Positions 1-6,531 of a DNA stretch of 9,135 bases are shown here, one piece after another. The notes beneath the pieces were generated by a model. It saw nothing but the letters and a program-made list of their open reading frames with translations, made no database searches and was not told the DNA's origin. The position numbers were made by a program, and so were the translations under genes. The DNA comes from Anaerocolumna sp. (GTDB taxonomy: Bacteria > Bacillota > Clostridia > Lachnospirales > Lachnospiraceae), in NCBI GenBank assembly GCA_029256035.1, contig JAQSYR010000065.1, forward strand, positions 1-9,135, given 5' to 3'. How positions within the stretch are numbered: the first letter of the stretch is position 1; the number at the start of each line of letters is the position of its first letter.

Positions 1-55
1 AAATGTTTAAAGTTATAAAAACTAGTGAATAATAAATGTCAAAGGAGTTGATTTT

Positions 56-778
56 GTGAAAATCAAAAAGACATTTATTTATTTCATTAGTTTTTTTTCA
101 TTAGCAATTATGTTTTCTGCCAGTTATTATTTAAGTTATAAAAGTGCATTAAAAAAATTTAATGAAAATGCAGTTGAGAGAAATAATGAACTGATATTGT
201 CATTGGAAGAAAGACAAATGTTAAATCCAACAGAACAATTAGTGGAGAATGGCGGAGATACAGATAATGAAGATATAAACAGTACCTTAGAATCAACAGA
301 TAATTTAAGCGTACCTGTAGATACAATAACAGAAGATACGATTCTCCCAACCACACAGTATAAATTAGAAATTTATGATTTAGTAACTGGTAATATGACA
401 GAAGAAATTCTACAAATTCCAAGTTACCTAGTTGGGTTAACCCGTGAACAGGTAATTGAATACCTTCATAATTATTTGGAAGATTTGCCTTGGAGTGAGT
501 TTGAAAAGGGACTTTATGCTTATGACCTTTTAGCTTTTTCCAAAGATAATATTGTTCTTCGAAAAGTCTATAATAGTGAATTGGTGGAATATAAATATTA
601 TTTGAAATCTCAAAATGGATATATCGTGGTTTATTATGGTGACCAAAAAACAGTATATGAATATACAGAAGTATCCGTTGAAAATTTAACCCAGTTTGAA
701 CAGATTCAATTAGAAGAAGGACTTTTCATTAAAGATTTGGATGAACTTTATTCTGCCCTAGAAAACTATTCTAGTTAA
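56..778 (+). CDS. Membrane-anchored hypothetical protein with BofC-like C-terminal region
   Basis: The 240-residue protein starts at GTG 56, with a strong AAAGGAG at 41-47 and an 8-base spacer. Residues 1-5 are basic and residues 6-28 form one hydrophobic helix with no clear signal peptidase site, so it is probably a signal anchor with the rest outside the cell. Residues about 35-100 are polar, acidic and Thr/Ser/Asn-rich and look like a flexible stalk. Residues about 120-240 look folded: a 'GLTREQVIEYL' helix, a strand-rich middle ending 'NGYIVVYYG', and a final 'VENLTQFEQIQLEEGLFIKD' segment. That last part resembles the C-terminal domain of BofC, the forespore factor that restrains SpoIVB signalling in Bacillus. 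The resemblance is from memory of the pattern, so a BofC role is not claimed. It is a single gene ended by the hairpin at 849-916. Confidence 0.8.
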   Translation: MKIKKTFIYFISFFSLAIMFSASYYLSYKSALKKFNENAVERNNELILSLEERQMLNPTEQLVENGGDTDNEDINSTLESTDNLSVPVDTITEDTILPTTQYKLEIYDLVTGNMTEEILQIPSYLVGLTREQVIEYLHNYLEDLPWSEFEKGLYAYDLLAFSKDNIVLRKVYNSELVEYKYYLKSQNGYIVVYYGDQKTVYEYTEVSVENLTQFEQIQLEEGLFIKDLDELYSALENYSS

Positions 779-848
779 TAATTAAAAAATGATGTCCAGA
801 AACAACAGGTAATCATGGAATGCCCTTATAAGTTTAGCTATAAAACAT

Positions 849-916
849 AATGCTCACATGAAGTAGGATAAGAAGGTAAATACCTTTCCTTCTCCGATTT
901 CGATGTGAGCATTTTT
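849..916. terminator. Bidirectional intrinsic terminator between convergent genes
   Basis: AATGCTCACAT (849-859) is perfectly complementary to ATGTGAGCATT (903-913), giving an 11-bp outer stem. It runs into TTTTT at 912-916 on the plus strand, which suits termination after the gene at 56-778. Inside the loop AAGGTA (873-878) pairs with TACCTT (881-886), or alternatively AGAAGG (871-876) with CCTTCT (888-893), so the whole structure is unusually long. On the minus strand the stem follows the stop codon at 929 by about 15 bases and leads into a poorer T-rich tract, so it probably also ends the leftward gene, less efficiently. Confidence 0.75.
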
Positions 917-928
917 ATTTCAGCAATA

Positions 929-1621
929 TTATCTGACGTAAGAACCTCCATGGTAACTGATAAAATGCAAAGCATCTGTGTTTAAAATCTTATCTAAAGA
1001 TTTTATGGCATTTTCTATATCTAGTGTAAATTGAGGATTTGCAATTACAAGTTTATCATTTTCAAGTGTAGCAGCATCACCTGTAATTATAGTTTTTTCA
1101 CTTTTTATATAAAGAGAAATATGCCCTGGAGTATGTCCTGGAGTACTGATAATTAGACATCCACCGCACCAGTCAAACCAATCACCATCCTTAACCAAAA
1201 TATCTACATTTGCTGTTTCTACGCTTTGAAGCATTCGACAAAATGCTTCACCAAAAGGTTTTTGTTCTAAAGGTAAGGTTTCTTGCATTATTTCTGCCTG
1301 CTCTAATCGAAGAGACTTTAATTGACCAGTAATATAAGGTGCTTCCATTTCTCCTGCAACAACTTTGATATTAGGATACTTAGATTTTAATTTAGAAAGT
1401 GATCCCATATGATCATAATCTTGATGAGTAATTACAACATGGGTTAAATTGTTACAGTCTAGCCCCTCCTTATTCATAGCCTCTTCAATAAGAGGCAGAA
1501 ATTCAGGATAGCCACAATCTACTAAAACCATAGAATCAGAATCTTTTAAAATAACCGGATGAATTACTTGTTCCGTATTGTTATAATTGAATTTCAAGTT
1601 TAATTGGAATATTTTGTTCAT
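929..1621 (-). CDS. Metallo-beta-lactamase-fold hydrolase, YflN-like
   Basis: This is a 230-residue cytoplasmic metallo-hydrolase. The metal ligands appear in family order: 'THQDYDHMG' (H66, D68, D70, H71), 'STPGHTPGH' (H163), 'TGDA' (D182) and 'YHGG' near the C-terminus (H224). The first motif reads H-x-D-x-D-H instead of H-x-H-x-D-H, a variant I recall from Bacillus YflN and relatives, so the protein need not be inactive. The length is normal for a stand-alone domain. The start is ATG at 1621, with AGGGAG (complement of 1630-1635) and an 8-base spacer. It is transcribed alone, divergently from the operon at 1858. The substrate cannot be told from the sequence; glyoxalase-II-like thioester or lactone hydrolysis are possibilities only. 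Confidence 0.88.
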   Translation of the reverse strand: MNKIFQLNLKFNYNNTEQVIHPVILKDSDSMVLVDCGYPEFLPLIEEAMNKEGLDCNNLTHVVITHQDYDHMGSLSKLKSKYPNIKVVAGEMEAPYITGQLKSLRLEQAEIMQETLPLEQKPFGEAFCRMLQSVETANVDILVKDGDWFDWCGGCLIISTPGHTPGHISLYIKSEKTIITGDAATLENDKLVIANPQFTLDIENAIKSLDKILNTDALHFISYHGGSYVR

Positions 1622-1642
1622 TAATAGTTCTCCCTATAATTT

Positions 1643-1648
1643 ATTATA
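1643..1648 (-). promoter_or_regulatory. Possible -10 box for the MBL hydrolase gene
   Basis: The minus strand reads TATAAT here, 21 bases upstream of the ATG at 1621. No good -35 is visible at 16-18 bases spacing (AAATCT at 17), and the surroundings are very AT-rich, so this is a weak call. Confidence 0.3.
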
Positions 1649-1687
1649 ATCATTCAAAGCATAGTAGATTTGTTCTGAATTTTTTCT

Positions 1688-1727
1688 ACTATTAAATTTG
1701 ATTAGATTTAGATACACTATTAAATTT
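1688..1727. repeat. 12-base direct repeat in divergent intergenic region
   Basis: ACTATTAAATTT occurs exactly at 1688-1699 and again at 1716-1727, with start points 28 bases apart. The second copy overlaps the palindrome at 1722-1739. The spacing is near three helical turns, which would suit a protein bound on one DNA face, but the AT-rich composition makes chance a real possibility. Confidence 0.4.
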
Positions 1728-1754
1728 ACTTGTAAATTTTGTCATTTGTATGAC
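1722..1754. promoter_or_regulatory. Two adjacent palindromes, possible operator
   Basis: AAATTTAC (1722-1729) and GTAAATTT (1732-1739) are perfect inverted repeats separated by TT. Immediately after, GTCAT (1741-1745) and ATGAC (1750-1754) flank TTGT. The pair lies between the two divergent genes and 32 bases upstream of the -35 of the rightward promoter, where a regulator acting on either gene could sit. No family of regulator can be assigned, and no regulator gene is in the window. Confidence 0.35.
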
Positions 1755-1785
1755 AGGTATTCCTAAGTAATAATTAATAATTTAC

Positions 1786-1814
1786 TTGAAAATAATCCAA
1801 TCTATAGTTAAAAT
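1786..1814 (+). promoter_or_regulatory. Sigma-A-type promoter of the rightward operon
   Basis: TTGAAA (1786-1791) is followed after exactly 17 bases by TAAAAT (1809-1814). Each differs from the vegetative consensus (TTGACA, TATAAT) at one base. Transcription would begin near 1820, leaving a leader of about 35-40 bases before the ATG at 1858. There is no other comparably good promoter between here and miaB, which supports a single long transcript. Confidence 0.6.
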
Positions 1815-1857
1815 AAATATATTGTAAAAATAGTTGTGTTTGTGATAGGAGTATGGT

Positions 1858-3066
1858 ATGAGTAATGTAATTATTGTTGGTGGTGGAGCTTCAGGTTTAA
1901 TAGCTGGTATTATTGCCGCAAGACAGAAGCATAAAGTTACAATTTTAGAACAGAAAGATAAAATTGGTAAAAAAATATATGCCACTGGCAATGGAAAATG
2001 TAATTATACCAACTTGATTCAGACACCGGACTGCTATCGTAGTAATAATCCGAATTTTCCACTATTGGCTTTGGAACAATTTGATGTTAATAAAACTATA
2101 GAGTTTTTCAAGCAGTTAGGAATATACCCAAAAGAACGGAAGGGTTACTTATATCCTAATTCAGAACAGGCAGCCTCTATCGTAGATGTATTAACAATGG
2201 AACTAAATCGTTTGAAAGTAAAAATTCTTTGTGAGGTTCGAGTGGAAAAGATTAAAAAAGACAATGATTTTTTAATTACTACGAACAAAGGAAAGTTTCA
2301 GGCAGATAAAGTAATTTTAGCGGCAGGTGGCTGTGCATCCCCTAATTTAGGTTCTGATGGCAGCGGCTTTCTACTTGCTAAGGAATTGGGGCATAAAATA
2401 ATTAAACCTATTCCTGCATTAGTTCAGCTAAAATCCAAGGAAAAGTATTTTAAAACATTAGCAGGTGTTCGAGTGGAAGCAGGAATTAAACTATTGATTA
2501 ATAAGGAATATGTAACAGAGGAGTCCGGAGAAGTGTTAATGGCTAATTACGGCGTATCTGGAATTCCTATTTTTCAAATTAGTCGATATGCGGCAAGGGC
2601 CATTAGTGAAAACAAAAAAGTAGAACTGGTTATTGATTATATGCCAGATTTAAATTGGAAAGAAGTATATCAATTTCTAATAGATAGAATTCATTCTAAT
2701 ACTGAAAAGAACATGGAAGAACTAATGATTGGATTGTTTCATCATAAACTTTCTTATATTATGTTAAAAGAAGCCGGAATACCTGTTGATCTGCCCTGCC
2801 AAAAGGCCAATCAAAAGCAAGTTTCGGATTTAGTAAATCAAATAAAAGAATGGCACATTCCAATTAGTGAACCTAACTCCTTTGAGCAGGCCCAGGTAAG
2901 TGCTGGGGGAGTAGATACCAATGAAATTAATCCTGTAACAATGGAGTCAAAACTTGTAAAAGGTCTTCATTTTGCAGGGGAAGTAATTGATGTGGACGGT
3001 ACCTGTGGAGGGTACAATCTGCAATGGGCATGGACTACCGGTTATATTGCAGGAATGGGACTGTAA
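1858..3066 (+). CDS. NAD(P)/FAD-dependent oxidoreductase, HI0933/BaiN family
   Basis: The product is a 402-residue cytoplasmic flavoprotein. An N-terminal Rossmann dinucleotide-binding motif 'VGGGASG' (G8, G10, G13) is followed by E31, which should bind the FAD ribose. The family signature 'ATGNGKCNYTN' spans residues 42-52. The C-terminus carries 'AGEVIDVDGTCGGYNLQWA', the conserved FAD-binding closing segment. Length matches the family at about 400 residues. The start is ATG 1858, with AGGAG at 1847-1851; an earlier ATG at 1853 hits a stop after two codons. It is the first gene of the operon and lies 29 bases before a second flavoprotein. Some relatives (BaiN) take part in bile-acid dehydroxylation and others in a poorly defined housekeeping role. 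Nothing else here suggests bile-acid metabolism, so the substrate is left open. Confidence 0.92.
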   Translation: MSNVIIVGGGASGLIAGIIAARQKHKVTILEQKDKIGKKIYATGNGKCNYTNLIQTPDCYRSNNPNFPLLALEQFDVNKTIEFFKQLGIYPKERKGYLYPNSEQAASIVDVLTMELNRLKVKILCEVRVEKIKKDNDFLITTNKGKFQADKVILAAGGCASPNLGSDGSGFLLAKELGHKIIKPIPALVQLKSKEKYFKTLAGVRVEAGIKLLINKEYVTEESGEVLMANYGVSGIPIFQISRYAARAISENKKVELVIDYMPDLNWKEVYQFLIDRIHSNTEKNMEELMIGLFHHKLSYIMLKEAGIPVDLPCQKANQKQVSDLVNQIKEWHIPISEPNSFEQAQVSAGGVDTNEINPVTMESKLVKGLHFAGEVIDVDGTCGGYNLQWAWTTGYIAGMGL

Positions 3067-3095
3067 TATAATATGATTGGAAAGATAGGAGTAAC

Positions 3096-4700
3096 ATGAT
3101 ACAAATAACGCAGTTAAAATTAAAAATAGATCATACAGAAGAGGAACTAAAGCTGTTAATAGCAAAACAGCTAAAAATATCTTTACAGAACATAATTTCT
3201 TTTACAATTGAAAAAAAATCCATTGATGCTCGAAAGAAAAATGATGTCTCTTACGTTTATAATGTGACAGTAAAGGTATTGGATGAGCAAAAAGTAATTA
3301 AGAAACTCCATAGTCCCAATATAAAAATAGGTGAAAAGTCAAACTATGAGTACAAGCCTACAGGAGTAGAATCAATGAAACATAGGCCGGTTGTAATTGG
3401 AATGGGGCCAGCGGGATTATTTTGTGCTTTAATGCTTGCCAGAAACGGTTATGCACCACTAGTGATTGAACGAGGAGATGAAGTTCTCCAGCGAGTAAGC
3501 AAAGTTGAACATTTTTGGAAAACGGGAGAATTAGATAAAAACTGTAATGTTCAATTTGGAGAAGGGGGTGCTGGTACCTTTTCTGATGGCAAATTAAATA
3601 CTATGGTAAAAGATGAAACAGGCAGAGGAAATCTAGTTTTAGAAATCTTTGCAAAATATGGAGCTCCTGAGGAAATTTTATATCTAAATAAACCTCATAT
3701 AGGAACAGATAAACTTAGAACCGTAGTCCAAAATATGAGAAATGAGATTATCGCCTGTGGTGGAGAAGTAAGATTTCAAAGTTGCCTTACCAATATCATT
3801 GTTAAAGATAAAAAGTTACAAGGTATTGAAATAAATGATAAAGAGACCATTTCATGTGATACCTTGGTTATGGCTGTTGGACATAGTGCAAGAGATACCT
3901 TTTCATTAATGGAGAGAAAAGGAATAGAAATGTCTAAAAAGTCTTTTGCTATTGGCCTTAGAATTGAACATCCACAAGAATTGATTAGCTACAATCAGTA
4001 TGGTGATTTTTATGATCGATTACCCGCTGCAGATTATAAATTAACCCACCAGGCCACAAATGGCAGAGCTGTGTATTCCTTTTGCATGTGTCCAGGAGGT
4101 TTTGTTGTTAATTCTTCCTCTGAAGAAGGTGGTTTGGTAGTTAACGGCATGAGTAATCACAGCAGAGAGGAACGAAATGCAAATAGCGCATTAATTGTAA
4201 CTGTAACTCCAGATGATTTTCCTAAAGTGGATGGGATTCCTGATGTATTGTCTGGGGTTGAATTCCAGAGGAAGTGGGAACGACTAGCATATAAGACAGG
4301 AAATGGCAAGATTCCAGTTCAATTATTTGGAGACTTGTCTCGAGATAGAGAGAGTGTTACAATAGGTCATATTAAGCCAAATATGAAAGGACAATATACA
4401 CTGGCAAATTTAAGAAACTGCTTGCCAGATTATGTTTTGGCATCAATCATTGATGGAATTTATGCCTTTGATAAGAAAATCCCTGGTTTTGCTAACGAAG
4501 AAGCAATATTATCCGGCGTTGAAACCAGAACCTCTTCTCCAATACGAATCCACAGAGATGAAAGATTAGAATCGAATATTTCAGGTATTTATCCTTGTGG
4601 AGAAGGGGCAGGTTTTGCAGGTGGCATTACATCTGCTGCCATTGATGGAATAAGAATATATGAGGCAATTACAAAACGATATAAAGCTGGAAAGGAATAA
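3096..4700 (+). CDS. FAD-dependent dehydrogenase, COG2509 family
   Basis: The product is a 534-residue predicted flavoprotein. Residues 1 to about 95 form a small alpha/beta N-terminal domain typical of this family. The FAD-binding Rossmann motif 'GMGPAG' is at residues 102-107, with an acidic residue at the end of the next strand ('VIERG'). The signature 'FGEGGAGTFSDGKLNT' lies at residues 154-169. The C-terminal third has 'SGVETRTSSPIR' (from residue 473) and 'PCGEGAGFAGGITSAA', the usual closing FAD site. It appears full length. AGGAG at 3087-3091 precedes ATG 3096 with a short 4-base spacer. The gene ends 5 bases before proB, and its last codons include the proB ribosome-binding site, so the two are probably translationally coupled. 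The electron acceptor and substrate are unknown. Confidence 0.92.
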   Translation: MIQITQLKLKIDHTEEELKLLIAKQLKISLQNIISFTIEKKSIDARKKNDVSYVYNVTVKVLDEQKVIKKLHSPNIKIGEKSNYEYKPTGVESMKHRPVVIGMGPAGLFCALMLARNGYAPLVIERGDEVLQRVSKVEHFWKTGELDKNCNVQFGEGGAGTFSDGKLNTMVKDETGRGNLVLEIFAKYGAPEEILYLNKPHIGTDKLRTVVQNMRNEIIACGGEVRFQSCLTNIIVKDKKLQGIEINDKETISCDTLVMAVGHSARDTFSLMERKGIEMSKKSFAIGLRIEHPQELISYNQYGDFYDRLPAADYKLTHQATNGRAVYSFCMCPGGFVVNSSSEEGGLVVNGMSNHSREERNANSALIVTVTPDDFPKVDGIPDVLSGVEFQRKWERLAYKTGNGKIPVQLFGDLSRDRESVTIGHIKPNMKGQYTLANLRNCLPDYVLASIIDGIYAFDKKIPGFANEEAILSGVETRTSSPIRIHRDERLESNISGIYPCGEGAGFAGGITSAAIDGIRIYEAITKRYKAGKE

Positions 4701-4705
4701 AAGTC

Positions 4706-5554
4706 GTGTTAAACAGACAAGAGCTAAAAGATAAAAAACGTATTGTTATAAAAATAGGGTCCTCCTCTTTAACTCACACCGAGACAGGGAGTATTAATTT
4801 GTTAAAAATGGAGAAACTTGTTAGAGTTTTAACGGATTTGCAAAATCAAGGAAAAGATGTTATATTAGTAAGTTCAGGAGCCATTGCAGTTGGAAGAGAA
4901 GCCTTTGGTTTAAGAGAGAAACCAAAAGAAAAGCCAATGAAACAGGCATGTGCTGCTGTTGGTCAAGCTAGGCTAATGATGGTATATCAGAAATTATTTG
5001 CAGAATATAATCAAATCCCGGCACAAATCTTAATGACCAAATATACTATGATAGATGATATCAGTAGGGAAAATGCACAAAATACATTTGAGGAGCTATT
5101 TAAAATGGGTGTTATTCCTATTGTTAATGAGAACGATACCGTAGCAACCGATGAAATTGAATTTGGCGATAATGATACCTTATCTGCTATTGTTACAGCC
5201 CTCGTTCATGGAGATCTATTAATTTTACTATCAGATATTGATGGATTATATACAGATGACCCACATAAAAATCCGGAGGCTAAGTTTATTGACTATGTTG
5301 AAGTAATTGACGACTCCCTGATTGAAATGGGCAAAGGATCTAATTCTTTAGTTGGAACAGGTGGTATGTCCACTAAAATATCTGCTGCAAGAATCGCTAC
5401 TGATTCCGGTGCAGATATGGTAATTGCTAATGGTGATGATGTTTATGTTATAAATGAAATCATTGAGGGAAATAATGTTGGTACCTTATTTAAAGCCCAT
5501 AAAGGCAGTGATTTTGTTTTACTTGATTATATTAGCACAAATCAATACCATTAA
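4706..5554 (+). CDS. proB: Glutamate 5-kinase (short form, no PUA domain)
   Basis: This enzyme phosphorylates L-glutamate with ATP to gamma-glutamyl phosphate, the first step of proline synthesis and usually the step inhibited by proline. The 282 residues form an amino-acid-kinase fold: 'KIGSSS' (16-21) for phosphate binding, 'VSSGAI' (55-60), 'NENDT' (141-145) and 'FGDND' (153-157) for glutamate binding, then 'LLSDIDGLYTDDP' and 'VGTGGMSTK' for the nucleotide and magnesium. The C-terminal PUA domain found in E. coli and Bacillus enzymes is absent, as in other clostridial short forms, so this is not a truncation. The start is GTG 4706, 5 bases after the previous stop; its AAAGGAA (4691-4697) lies inside the upstream gene. 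The partner gene proA lies two genes downstream and is damaged, so this kinase may feed a blocked pathway. Confidence 0.96.
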   Translation: MLNRQELKDKKRIVIKIGSSSLTHTETGSINLLKMEKLVRVLTDLQNQGKDVILVSSGAIAVGREAFGLREKPKEKPMKQACAAVGQARLMMVYQKLFAEYNQIPAQILMTKYTMIDDISRENAQNTFEELFKMGVIPIVNENDTVATDEIEFGDNDTLSAIVTALVHGDLLILLSDIDGLYTDDPHKNPEAKFIDYVEVIDDSLIEMGKGSNSLVGTGGMSTKISAARIATDSGADMVIANGDDVYVINEIIEGNNVGTLFKAHKGSDFVLLDYISTNQYH

Positions 5555-5610
5555 TATTAAGAAATTATAGACTGACATTAGTTTGGATTAACCATAGAAA
5601 GGCGAGATAA

Positions 5611-5820
5611 ATGGAGAATTTAAATATAGATAGAATCAATGAATTATATAAAAAATCAAAAGATGCTGGTTTAACCCAGGAAGAACAAAAGGAACAGGCA
5701 GAATTAAGAAGTGCATATATTCAGGCAATACGAAATAACTTAAGAGGTACATTAAATAACATATCTTTACTCAATCCAGATGGAACAGTTACTGAATTAT
5801 CAAAGAAGAAACTTCAGTAA
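5611..5820 (+). CDS. DUF896 (UPF0291) small protein, YnzC-like
   Basis: The 69-residue soluble protein has the DUF896 pattern: 'RINELYKKSKDAGLTQEEQKEQAELRSAYIQ' in pieces from residue 8 to 38, then 'IRNNLRGTLNNISLLNPDG' towards the end. The first part should fold as a helical hairpin, as in the Bacillus relative YnzC, and the tail is probably flexible. The start is ATG 5611 with AAAGGCGAG just upstream. It sits 56 bases after proB and 115 bases before the cyclo-ligase. The molecular role of this family is not established; in Bacillus subtilis ynzC accompanies the SOS gene yneA, but no SOS genes or LexA box are visible here. Confidence 0.88.
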   Translation: MENLNIDRINELYKKSKDAGLTQEEQKEQAELRSAYIQAIRNNLRGTLNNISLLNPDGTVTELSKKKLQ

Positions 5821-5846
5821 ATGATAATCTTTTGCAAATGATGAAA

Positions 5847-5868
5847 TTTATAAAAAATCTTTTATAAA
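5847..5868. repeat. AT-only perfect inverted repeat
   Basis: TTTATAAAA (5847-5855) and TTTTATAAA (5860-5868) are perfect 9-base arms around AATC, in the 115-base gap before the cyclo-ligase gene. No T-run follows, so it is not a standard terminator. It could be a weak hairpin, a protein site, or chance in AT-rich DNA. No convincing -35/-10 pair is seen in this gap. Confidence 0.35.
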
Positions 5869-5935
5869 TAAAGAGTATTAAATAAATAAAACATCTTTAG
5901 AAATTAAGTAACATGTAATTAATAAGGAAAATAAT

Positions 5936-6496
5936 ATGGATAAAAAAGAAATCAGATCTTATATTAAAAATAAAAAAGCATTTTTATCAGAGAAAGAAAT
6001 CAGAGAACTTAGTGACAGTATTAAAAGTAAATTAGAAACAGAGGATACTTATATCAATTGTTCTCATCTGTTTTGTTATGTTTCATTTAATCAGGAGGTT
6101 CTTACCACTAATATTATAACAGAAGCCATGGCTAAATCAAAAAAAGTAGCAGTGCCAAAGATTGTTAAGAATGAAATGAAATTCTTCTATATAGAATCAT
6201 TGGAAGATTTACTGCCTGGTACTCTGGGAATTCTTGAACCTGTTTCTAGTGAAGAGGCCATACCTTCAAACAATAATACGAATCTGATACTCGTACCAGG
6301 CCTGGCATTTGACAAAAATAAAAATCGAATTGGTTATGGAAAAGGATATTATGATCAATTTTTTGAAAAATACGCAAAAGTACCAATGACAAAGATAGCA
6401 TTAGCATATGATTTTCAAGTGTTAGAACAAATACCTCATGAAACATTTGATATAAAAGTAGATAAGGTTCTAACAAATATTGAAATAGTGAAATAA
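5936..6496 (+). CDS. 5-formyltetrahydrofolate cyclo-ligase
   Basis: This enzyme uses ATP to convert 5-formyl-THF into 5,10-methenyl-THF, returning the storage form of the cofactor to one-carbon metabolism. At 186 residues it has the normal length (same family as Bacillus YqgN and human MTHFS). Near the N-terminus is the basic 'KKEIRSYIK', which contributes to ATP binding. 'LILVPGLAFD' leads to the family signature 'RIGYGKGYYD' at residues 131-140, a phosphate-binding loop. 'HETFDIKVDKVLT' near the end matches the conserved C-terminal block. The start is ATG 5936 with AAGGAAA at 5924-5930. It lies in the operon 35 bases before proA; this position between proB and proA appears to be a lineage habit rather than a biochemical link. 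Confidence 0.94.
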   Translation: MDKKEIRSYIKNKKAFLSEKEIRELSDSIKSKLETEDTYINCSHLFCYVSFNQEVLTTNIITEAMAKSKKVAVPKIVKNEMKFFYIESLEDLLPGTLGILEPVSSEEAIPSNNNTNLILVPGLAFDKNKNRIGYGKGYYDQFFEKYAKVPMTKIALAYDFQVLEQIPHETFDIKVDKVLTNIEIVK

Positions 6497-6531
6497 TTAA
6501 GAGTATATTTGGCATAAAAGAGGAGGGAAAT

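Noticed and set aside
1981..2010. Radical or zinc role for Cys48 in the first flavoprotein
   Set aside because: The cysteine belongs to the invariant GNGKCN signature of the HI0933 family and needs no special explanation.
5555..5610. Proline-responsive leader or T-box between proB and the DUF896 gene
   Set aside because: The gap is only 56 bases and has no T-box sequence or stable hairpin.
5821..5935. Riboswitch or terminator before the 5-formyl-THF cyclo-ligase gene
   Set aside because: The only structure is the AT-only inverted repeat at 5847-5868; there is no G/C stem, no T-run and no conserved riboswitch core such as that of the THF riboswitch.
6246..6515. Antisense open frames over the cyclo-ligase and other genes
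   Set aside because: They lie opposite strongly conserved genes, have no ribosome-binding sites and show no recognisable protein motifs, so they are shadows.
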